Origin: DATEEG01 sp035525055
GTDB lineage: Bacteria > Actinomycetota > Acidimicrobiia > Spongiisociales > ZC4RG35
Direction: 5' to 3'
NCBI GenBank assembly: GCA_035525055.1
Contig: DATLEZ010000135.1
Coordinates: 1-5,438 of the forward strand
Length of the DNA: 5,438 nt
The position numbers and the translations under genes are program-made. The number at the start of each line of letters is the position of its first letter. The first letter of the stretch is position 1. A model generated the notes under the pieces. That model did not search any database and was not told where the DNA came from. It saw only the letters and a program-made list of their open reading frames with translations. This document shows, piece by piece, positions 1 to 5,438 of this stretch.

Positions 1-89
1 GTGTCGACCAACTGGCGCTGGCCGACGATCACCTTTGCCACTTCCGCCCTGGCGGCTCCGAGGTTGGTGGCGAATTCCTCTGGCGTCAT
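1..89 (-). CDS. MoxR-type AAA+ ATPase, N-terminal fragment (cut by window edge)
   Basis: Only the first 29 complete codons are inside the window; the gene continues past the left edge. The peptide begins MTPEEFATN and reaches EVAKVIVGQRQLVD. The VIVGQ segment followed by a hydrophobic helix is the usual opening of MoxR-family AAA+ ATPases, just ahead of the Walker A region, which is not visible here. Known for the family: MoxR proteins are cytoplasmic chaperone-like ATPases that act with vWA-domain and often transglutaminase-like membrane partners. The ATG sits in an ATGA overlap with the stop of the preceding gene, and GGAG lies 8 nt upstream (98-101), so the start is well supported and translational coupling is likely. 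With 29 residues the family call rests on one motif plus gene context; another AAA+ subfamily is possible but less likely. Confidence 0.8.
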   Translation of the reverse strand, partial: MTPEEFATNLGAARAEVAKVIVGQRQLVD

Positions 90-1681
90 GGTTCTAACTC
101 CGTGAAGTACTGGCGGACGAGGTCCTGAAGTGCGGCGGGAATCACGAGCCTGTCGAGCGAGTCGAGGGCCGCGTTCTGATACTCCGAAAAACGATCGGTG
201 TAGCTCTGCAGCGGGAGGTTGTCGGTTCCCTGTCCGGCCGTGGATCCGGTGGGCTCGCCCGGGGTGCTGCCGCCTTCGAAGTCGACCCTGACCTCGTCGC
301 CGAGTTGACCGGCGACCGGGTCGAACACCTGTGACCGGGACGGATCGCGAGCAGGGTCATCGTCGCCTTGACCGCTACCGACGCTTCCGGAGCCGGTTCC
401 ACCGCTGCTCGATCCGCTGCCGCTCCCGCTGCCACCCTGGCCGCCACCGCCACCGCCGCCACCGCCACCGCCGCCCCCCTGCCCCTGACCTTGGCCCTGA
501 CCTTGGCCCTGACCTTCGCCCTGGCCCTGGCCTTGGGCCTGGCCTTGGCCTTCACCTTCGCCCTGGCCCTCGCCCTGGCCCTCGCCCTGGGCCTGGGCGT
601 CGGACAGACGCGCCTGGGCATCGCGGACGGCAGCTTGAGCATCGGAGCGGGCTATTGCGTCGGCTGCCTCTCCGGCTGCTCGTTCGACTTGATCGGCCGC
701 CGCTCGCAACGCGTCGGACGCCTGGCCAATCGAGCTCGGGTCTCCGGCCGCTTGCTGAAGAGCTGACGCCGCCGTCGAGAGGGCATCGGACAGCTCCTGG
801 TCGATGCCGGCGAGGTCCTCGGCCCGTGACGCCAGCTCGGCCGCAGCGGCGATCATCTCCGCAGGTGTTGAGGAGCCGAGTGACGCAGCCAGGTTCCGCA
901 GTTGATCGGCCGCGGTCTGCCCTTCGGCAAGTGGGTTCTGGCTGAGTCGTTGCTCCAGGCCAGCCAGTGCGGTGCGGCGAGCGAGTTCGGCAGGATCGGC
1001 CTGCTCGGCCAGATCCTGACGGGCTTCCCCGAGCTCGGAAATCGCCTGGTCGAGGTCTTGCGCCTGCCTGAGCTCTTCGAGAAGTTGTTCGAGAGTCTCA
1101 CGCACCTCGTCGGGAGCTTCCGCCGCCTCTTCGCTGAGACGTTCGATCTCCTCAGCAATCAGATCCATGTCGGCCTGGCGGCGGGCCAGGGCCACATCGG
1201 CCGAGGATGGGACGAGGGCGAGGATCAGAAAGCCGGCAACCGCGGCGGCCGCCAACCGCGGCATCGAACCCGAGGGGAGCACGCGTCCGAAGCCATCGAG
1301 GGTCCGGTTCTGCGCCCATGCGCCCGCAGCGGTCACCTGACGCCGGTCGAGATCATCGAGGGACTCGCGTCCGGTAAGTTCGAGGGCCGTCGAAACCCGA
1401 TCAAACCCGCCCAACCTGCGGTCGACGGCGAGTGCTGCCCGAGCCGGTGAAGGACGACGAAGCCACGCAACGATCACCGCGAGCAGGGTCGCGATTGCCA
1501 TTGCGGCGGCCGCGACCGGCTCGGCCCACGGCAACACCACAAACCGGGCAATGGCGACCAGAACTGCCGCCAGAGCAGCGGTCAAACCGACGGCGAGAAC
1601 AACCAGATGCGACACCCCAGACATCAGCAAACGACGCCGGGCGGTCGCGATCAGCGATGCGATCGATTCAGGAAGGGGCAT
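86..1681 (-). CDS. Three-TM membrane protein with coiled-coil and Gly/Gln-rich region (DUF4175-like layout)
   Basis: A 531-residue protein of unknown function. Visible layout: an Arg-rich N-terminus, TM segments at about 22-50, 54-74 and 142-160, a charged coiled-coil-prone stretch at about 170-230, an Ala-rich helical region to about 365, alternating Gly-Gln/Glu at 366-401, 13 glycines at 402-414, a Ser/Gly linker to about 437, and a compact C-terminal segment (about 485-531) ending RQYFTELEP. By the positive-inside rule the N-terminus and the Arg-rich 75-95 loop are cytoplasmic and everything after residue 160 is outside; this is inference. The layout resembles DUF4175/TIGR02302-type proteins, which also carry Gln/Gly-rich tracts, but homology is not shown. 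The C-terminal segment recalls one I associate with uncharacterised proteins next to MoxR/DUF58 clusters. The ATG is chosen for its AAAGAGG site 7 nt upstream. It overlaps the permease gene by 14 bp and the MoxR gene by 4 bp. No Cys or Lys is present. Confidence 0.85.
   Translation of the reverse strand: MPLPESIASLIATARRRLLMSGVSHLVVLAVGLTAALAAVLVAIARFVVLPWAEPVAAAAMAIATLLAVIVAWLRRPSPARAALAVDRRLGGFDRVSTALELTGRESLDDLDRRQVTAAGAWAQNRTLDGFGRVLPSGSMPRLAAAAVAGFLILALVPSSADVALARRQADMDLIAEEIERLSEEAAEAPDEVRETLEQLLEELRQAQDLDQAISELGEARQDLAEQADPAELARRTALAGLEQRLSQNPLAEGQTAADQLRNLAASLGSSTPAEMIAAAAELASRAEDLAGIDQELSDALSTAASALQQAAGDPSSIGQASDALRAAADQVERAAGEAADAIARSDAQAAVRDAQARLSDAQAQGEGQGEGQGEGEGQGQAQGQGQGEGQGQGQGQGQGQGGGGGGGGGGGGGQGGSGSGSGSSSGGTGSGSVGSGQGDDDPARDPSRSQVFDPVAGQLGDEVRVDFEGGSTPGEPTGSTAGQGTDNLPLQSYTDRFSEYQNAALDSLDRLVIPAALQDLVRQYFTELEP
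98..101 (-). promoter_or_regulatory. Ribosome binding site of the MoxR-type gene
   Basis: GGAG on the minus strand, 8 nt before the ATG at 89. It lies inside the last codons of the preceding gene and supports the overlapping ATGA start. Confidence 0.6.
440..586 (-). repeat. In-frame Gly-Gln/Glu hexanucleotide repeat and poly-Gly tract
   Basis: Low-complexity coding repeat inside the three-TM protein gene. Bases 479-586 encode alternating Gly with Gln or Glu (residues 366-401, with one Ala at 382), and 440-478 encode 13 consecutive Gly (402-414). On the plus strand the unit is a degenerate 6-mer of the ccctgg type. Two stretches are perfect 12-bp tandems: ccctgaccttgg at 483-494 and 495-506 with a partial third copy, and an alternating ccctgg/ccctcg series at 561-590. 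Every unit is a multiple of 3 bp, so gain or loss of copies changes tract length without shifting the frame. Confidence 0.9.
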
Positions 1682-2678
1682 TCTTATACCTCTTTAGACG
1701 GAAGGGTCGAGCGGCAGGTGCACGAACCATACGACCGGCCCTCATCAAGGCGAGAGCGGACACAACCACGTAAATGATCAGGGTCCGCACCCAGATCGGT
1801 CCCCGGCGCAGGCGGACTAACTGACGCCCGTCGTCGGCCTGAATCCCGGGCAGCTCCACGAACCCGCCGCCCCCTCCAAGGACTCCGCCGCCCGAGACGC
1901 CCTGTCGAGCGAACAGGAGAGAGTCGATGGGAGTGAATGGTGTCAATTGTCCATCCGTCTTGAGGGACAGCGGGGCTTCGATGGCATCGACCATGGCAAC
2001 GTACGGGTTAAGCCACGAGCTGTAGACCTCTCGACCGCGAGCCGGCACGATCGCTCCCCCGGCGCCCCGAATCACCAGCAACTCGGCCAGGAGCATCGCG
2101 ATGGTGAAGAAAGCGATCAAAAAGGCAAACACGTAGGAGCCGGCGACGGCGCCGCGGCTGGAACGAGCCCGGGCCGAGATGGCCAGGGAAACGCTGCCGA
2201 TCATGACGGCGGTCGCGATCATGATCGCCAGAGCGGCGAACACGTCGCCGAAGGACATGCCTCCGAAAAGGAGCGGCAACGCCATGATCGGAGCCACCGC
2301 CACCAGCAAAAGCAAGAAGTACGAGAGCGAAGAGGTGAGCTTCCCGAGGATCAATTGGAACGGCGAGAGCTGCGTCACCTGAAGCAGGCTCAAGGTCTGC
2401 CGCTCTCTCTCGCCCACGATCGACAGGGCGGTCACACCGGGGACCACCATCACCACCGCCGTCATCATGAGCAGGGCCATCGCCTGGAACAGGAACCTCC
2501 CCATGAACCCCGATGCGACCAGCCGGCCCAAACCGAAAAAGCCGTTGGCGACCTGCTGACCGACCAGATAGACGACGTAACCGATGAGGCCGATCCCGAG
2601 TGTCCATCCGAAGATGAACCAAGGCGCCCGTCGGGTGCGAAAACGCTCGAGCAGCTCGCGGGTCAGTACCGGGTTCAC
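1668..2678 (-). CDS. ABC-2-type exporter permease
   Basis: A 336-residue integral membrane protein, the permease partner of the ATPase encoded immediately upstream. Hydrophobic segments lie at about 19-39, 60-85, 115-140, 145-169, 178-200 and 296-314, giving the six-TM ABC-2 layout. The cytoplasmic stretch after TM2, with GERERQTLSLLQ (89-100) and then LSPFQLILGKL, matches the coupling-region pattern seen in many ABC-2 exporter permeases (ERE-x-TLE-L followed by a glycine-lysine-leucine). Basic residues after TM4 (ARARSSR) and at the C-terminus fit cytoplasmic loops. The loop between TM5 and TM6 is long (about 202-295), predicted outside, and contains a glycine cluster at 263-272. The GTG start forms a GTGA overlap with the ATPase stop; GAGG lies 10 nt upstream (2689-2692), a slightly long spacing. 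The substrate is not predictable. The protein has no cysteine. Confidence 0.9.
   Translation of the reverse strand: MNPVLTRELLERFRTRRAPWFIFGWTLGIGLIGYVVYLVGQQVANGFFGLGRLVASGFMGRFLFQAMALLMMTAVVMVVPGVTALSIVGERERQTLSLLQVTQLSPFQLILGKLTSSLSYFLLLLVAVAPIMALPLLFGGMSFGDVFAALAIMIATAVMIGSVSLAISARARSSRGAVAGSYVFAFLIAFFTIAMLLAELLVIRGAGGAIVPARGREVYSSWLNPYVAMVDAIEAPLSLKTDGQLTPFTPIDSLLFARQGVSGGGVLGGGGGFVELPGIQADDGRQLVRLRRGPIWVRTLIIYVVVSALALMRAGRMVRAPAARPFRLKRYKNAPS
1689..1695 (-). promoter_or_regulatory. Strong ribosome binding site of the three-TM protein gene
   Basis: AAAGAGG on the minus strand, 7 nt before the ATG at 1681. It lies within the 3' end of the permease gene, is the best Shine-Dalgarno match in the window, and fixes the start despite the 14-bp overlap. 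Confidence 0.7.
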
Positions 2679-3616
2679 GACCGGTCATCCTCATCGTCAG
2701 CGGTGATCTGCAGGAACAACTCTTCGAGGCCAGCAGCATCCACTCGCCACTCGGCGACCTCGGTCCCCGTGGATACGACCTGGGCCAGAAGGCGAGCCGA
2801 CTCCTGGTCGTCACCCGTCATCACAAACCGGACCCGGCCCTTCTCGACGTCGATCTCGCTGACCTCGGGCTGGCTGCCGATCAGCTGTGCAACCTCGTCG
2901 ACCCGCTCGTCAGGCATGCGGACGGTTACCCGACGGTTCGACGTGAGGGCCTTGCGGATTTCGTCGAGGTCGCCATGGGCTTTGACCTTGCCGTCGTCGA
3001 TGACAGCGAGGTGCGAACAGATCCCTTCCAGCTCCGAGAGGATGTGCGACGAGATGATGACGGTCTTACCGAGGCGGGAGAGCTCGGCGATGAGCTCGCG
3101 CAACTGGACCCGCGCGCGGGGATCGAGTCCCGAGGCGGGCTCGTCGAGCACGAGCAGCTGCGGATCGTGCACCAGCGAGCGCGCCAGCGACAAGCGCTGT
3201 TTCATTCCCCGCGAGAGGCTGTTCACGTCGGCATCGGCCTTGTGGTCGAGATCGACCAGCGCCAGCAAGTCACTGACTACGGCTTTGCGCTTCGGCCCTT
3301 TGATGTCGCTGGCGGCGGCAAAGAATTCGAGGTATTCGCGGGCGGTGAGATTTTCGTAGAACCCGAAGAAGTCCGGCATGTATCCGAGGAGACGGCGGAC
3401 CCCTTTGGGGTCATTCTGAGGATCGACTCCGACCACTTCGACCTTGCCGGCGTCGCATGCCAGAAGGGTGCTGATCACGAGCATCGAGGTGGTCTTACCC
3501 GCTCCGTTGGGACCGATAAGACCGAAGACGGAGCCTTCCGGGATCTCCAGATCGATCCCATCGAGGGCCCGCACCGCACCGTAGTTCTTTTCGACTCCGG
3601 ACAGCGTGGCAATCAT
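2675..3616 (-). CDS. ABC transporter ATP-binding protein (ABC-2 exporter type)
   Basis: A 313-residue cytoplasmic ATPase expected to drive the permease encoded next to it. Motifs in order: Walker A GPNGAGKT (35-42), Q-loop region GYMPDFFGFY (78-87) with Asp where Gln is usual, signature LSRGMKQR (135-142), Walker B LLVLDEP (154-160), D-loop SGLD (162-165) and the H-loop histidine in SSHIL (191). A C-terminal extension of about 85 residues with an acidic tail follows the nucleotide-binding domain, common in ABC-2 exporter ATPases. I start at the ATG at 3616 because GGAG lies 8 nt upstream and the protein then begins directly with MIATLSGVEKNYG. An in-frame GTG at 3625 would add three residues but lacks a well-placed Shine-Dalgarno. 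The ATG overlaps the upstream stop by one base (TGATG); the stop overlaps the permease start by 4 bp. Confidence 0.95.
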   Translation of the reverse strand: MIATLSGVEKNYGAVRALDGIDLEIPEGSVFGLIGPNGAGKTTSMLVISTLLACDAGKVEVVGVDPQNDPKGVRRLLGYMPDFFGFYENLTAREYLEFFAAASDIKGPKRKAVVSDLLALVDLDHKADADVNSLSRGMKQRLSLARSLVHDPQLLVLDEPASGLDPRARVQLRELIAELSRLGKTVIISSHILSELEGICSHLAVIDDGKVKAHGDLDEIRKALTSNRRVTVRMPDERVDEVAQLIGSQPEVSEIDVEKGRVRFVMTGDDQESARLLAQVVSTGTEVAEWRVDAAGLEELFLQITADDEDDRS

Positions 3617-5438
3617 CAGCTCCACTCCAGAGTGAATGCATACGGGCTCATCGGCAGCTCCAGGAACTGAGGGTCGTCATCGTCGTCGAAGGCACGGGCT
3701 CGCACCATGACATCGCCGACCGCGCTGCGATAGAGGTCGAGATCGAGGGTGTCACCGGCCGAGATCTCGTCATAGCTGGCGGTGGTCCAGTTGTAAGCGT
3801 CAAGGCGTCGGGGAATCTCGCCAAACATGTTGCTGACCTCAAGACTGGGATCACCCTGTGAGGTTGTGGCGAGATTCCACCCGACAGTCATCTCGTCGGT
3901 TGACAGCGACAGGTAACCGGGGCCGAAGTCGATCCAGCTTGCATCCCCGGTGTTCAGGAGATGGCTTGTGGCGGAGCCGATGGGCCCGATCTGAGACTCG
4001 ATAGGAATGACGATCAGCGTCGTGCCGGCGACCTCGACCGCACGGCCATCGAGTTGGATCGGAACGGTCATCTGGTCGGTGAATCCGAAGAAGTAGCTGT
4101 TGGAACCTTCGAGCATGGCGTCGGCCGTGTAGCCAAGGTTCAACTTGGACCAGATGTAGGGATCGTTCCACAGTTGTCGCGCCTGGATGACGGCATCGCC
4201 CAGAGTCCCGAACTCATTGGCGCCCGAGCGGCCGGGGACAAGCTCGGCCCGCCCCGATCCGCCGATCGTTAGCGGCTCCGGAGCCACCTGGGCCCGCCCG
4301 GTGGCGACGATCCCCCAGGCCCAGTACTCAAGATCGGTGTCGTTGGTCACATCCACCACCAGTTCGGACTCGCCCATGACGGCGCTGATCTCGGGAAGCG
4401 GAGATGCCACCGGATTCCACCAGCCTTGAACGCCGGCGGCGCCGAGTTGTTCGAGAGTGAATCGAAACTCGCCGGTGCCGTCGGTGCGGACGATGGCCGA
4501 AGCCACCGGTATGCCTCCCATCATTTCGAGGTTTACCGAGCCTGGATACGCCAGCCACTGGGAAGGAACCGTCACGGTCTTTTCACCGCCTACCCCGGCC
4601 GCAACTGCGACCGCCGACCGGGCTTGCGGATCATCCTCGTCGGCGAGGATCACCGTCGCGTGATTGACCAGCGTGTTCTGCAAGCGCTCGCGCCCGGCCA
4701 GCCAGAAACCGGCCACGGCCAGCAACGACAACGCGGGCACAGTTACCCAGGCAAACTCACGACGCCCGACCTTGCGCAGGACCAGGAAGTTGACCGGTCC
4801 CACCAGAACCGCGTAGCCAATCACCGCTGCGAAGAGCCATGGAATGCCTGGTATCCGCTGATCACCGGCACTGGTAGCGGCCGACATGAGCTGAAGCTCC
4901 GGGCTTTGCCAGACGTCGCGAGGAGCGACGACGATCCGGGTCGGGTTGATCAGGGTCGACCAGTCGTCAACTTCGAGGGCAGTCAAAGACGGCACCGAGA
5001 TGACCAGGCCAGCCCCGACGTTGTGGACTGATTGCCCGCCAACAACGATCGGGCTTCCCAATTCGAGTTCGAGCGCTGTGACGCCGTCGTCGGCCACTAT
5101 CACCCGACCTCCGGAGGCGATCCATGTTCTGGTTGCTTCGGGAAGAGCCTGGGCTTGATCGAGAATCAGGTAACGAGCCGGATAGGGCCCGATCTCGAGA
5201 GCGGCGGCGTCGACTGCGGCGGTGACGATCTCCGCGCCGGTCACTGCCACTGCCGCCTCATCGATGGTGGCCACGAGTTCGGGGGACCCAAGGACGGCGA
5301 CGACCGTTTCGTCCTGGGGTGCGCGCAATTGGATGTTGGTTGTCGCCGCCGGATCGGTTACGCCGTCAGCGAAGAGACGAAGGCTGGTCTGCACCGATCC
5401 AACCGGAGGCGCCAGGCGAACCATATAGGTCTTCTCTC
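3616..5438 (-). CDS. Large two-TM membrane protein with GATase-like module, 5'-truncated by window edge
   Basis: Unknown function. The frame is open to the right edge, with Glu-Lys-Thr-Tyr encoded before the ATG at 5422-5424, so that ATG is probably internal. Counting from it, 602 residues are visible. Residues 39-115 look like a Rossmann/class-I-GATase-like fold (VVAVLGSPE, RYLILDQ, WIASGGRVIV) with no cysteine nucleophile. Two TM segments at about 195-216 and 223-243 are joined by a basic loop (RKVGRRE), placing both large domains outside. The C-terminal half (250-602) is beta-rich with no further TM segment and includes GTTLIVIPI and a DDDDD run near the end. An outside N-terminal domain needs a signal peptide, which is not visible, hence the truncation call. 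The stretch just after the ATG reads like the last strands of a beta-sandwich. From memory, similar proteins occur beside ABC exporters in other Gram-positive and Chloroflexota genomes; this is unverified. The stop shares one base with the ATPase start. Confidence 0.85.
   Translation of the reverse strand, partial: EKTYMVRLAPPVGSVQTSLRLFADGVTDPAATTNIQLRAPQDETVVAVLGSPELVATIDEAAVAVTGAEIVTAAVDAAALEIGPYPARYLILDQAQALPEATRTWIASGGRVIVADDGVTALELELGSPIVVGGQSVHNVGAGLVISVPSLTALEVDDWSTLINPTRIVVAPRDVWQSPELQLMSAATSAGDQRIPGIPWLFAAVIGYAVLVGPVNFLVLRKVGRREFAWVTVPALSLLAVAGFWLAGRERLQNTLVNHATVILADEDDPQARSAVAVAAGVGGEKTVTVPSQWLAYPGSVNLEMMGGIPVASAIVRTDGTGEFRFTLEQLGAAGVQGWWNPVASPLPEISAVMGESELVVDVTNDTDLEYWAWGIVATGRAQVAPEPLTIGGSGRAELVPGRSGANEFGTLGDAVIQARQLWNDPYIWSKLNLGYTADAMLEGSNSYFFGFTDQMTVPIQLDGRAVEVAGTTLIVIPIESQIGPIGSATSHLLNTGDASWIDFGPGYLSLSTDEMTVGWNLATTSQGDPSLEVSNMFGEIPRRLDAYNWTTASYDEISAGDTLDLDLYRSAVGDVMVRARAFDDDDDPQFLELPMSPYAFTLEWS
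3620..3628 (-). promoter_or_regulatory. Tandem GGAG ribosome binding site deciding the ATPase start
   Basis: Two GGAG motifs precede the ATG at 3616, at 3625-3628 (spacing 8 nt) and 3620-3623 (spacing 3 nt). The first is ideally placed for this ATG and overlaps the alternative GTG at 3625, so it cannot serve that GTG. They lie inside the last codons of the upstream gene. Confidence 0.6.

Noticed and set aside
440..590. Possible CRISPR array or regulatory iteron repeat
   Set aside because: The units are 6-12 bp with no spacers, and they sit in frame inside a gene, encoding Gly-Gln/Glu and poly-Gly.
331..945. Plus- and minus-strand open frames over the Gly/Gln repeat, including an Ala-Leu repeat frame on the plus strand
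   Set aside because: They are alternative readings of the low-complexity repeat; the 531-residue frame has TM segments, coiled-coil, a strong ribosome binding site and operon-type overlaps.
1947..3359. A 470-codon open frame on the plus strand opposite the permease and ATPase genes
   Set aside because: It is antisense to two clearly real genes with intact motifs. Its translation is rich in Arg, His, Ser, Gln and Asp with no domain or membrane pattern, as expected from a mirror frame in high-GC DNA.
3623..3625. GTG at 3625 as the ATPase start
   Set aside because: The GGAG motif overlaps this GTG, leaving no spaced Shine-Dalgarno for it, whereas the ATG at 3616 has one 8 nt upstream and a TGATG stop-start overlap.
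2975..3670. A 231-codon plus-strand open frame opposite the ABC ATPase
   Set aside because: It lies antisense to the conserved Walker A, signature and Walker B regions, has no recognisable domain, and there is no promoter-like gap for a plus-strand gene.

Overview
The window is gene-dense, high-GC bacterial DNA (roughly low 60s % GC by eye). Every gene reads on the minus strand, so transcription runs from the right end to the left end. Arg- and Ala-rich proteins, GTG starts and the protein families suggest a high-GC actinobacterium-like organism. A Chloroflexota-type origin cannot be excluded; no rRNA or other marker is present to decide.

Layout in transcription order. (1) 5438-3616: a large two-TM membrane protein with a Rossmann/GATase-like module and a beta-rich C-terminal half, cut at its 5' end by the window edge. 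(2) 3616-2675: an ABC-2-type exporter ATPase. (3) 2678-1668: its six-TM permease. (4) 1681-86: a three-TM protein with a long helical/coiled-coil region, a Gly/Gln low-complexity stretch and a conserved-looking C-terminal helix. (5) 89-1: the first 29 codons of a MoxR-type AAA+ ATPase, cut by the left edge.

The four junctions overlap by 1, 4, 14 and 4 bp, with a purine-rich Shine-Dalgarno before each downstream start. This is one translationally coupled operon that continues past both edges. There is no intergenic DNA, so no promoter or terminator is visible, and I see no tRNA, mobile element or CRISPR array.

Inference on function: an ABC-2 exporter (genes 2 and 3) is encoded between two membrane proteins (1 and 4) whose bulk is predicted to lie outside the membrane, followed by a cytoplasmic MoxR chaperone-like ATPase. 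MoxR proteins usually work with vWA-domain (DUF58-like) and transglutaminase-like membrane partners, and those would be expected just beyond the left edge. The set looks like an uncharacterised cell-envelope or export module. Its substrate cannot be read from the sequence. The main oddities are the (Gly-Gln)n/poly-Gly segment of gene 4, the absence of cysteine from all three membrane proteins (and of lysine from gene 4), and an Asp at the Q-loop position of the ATPase.
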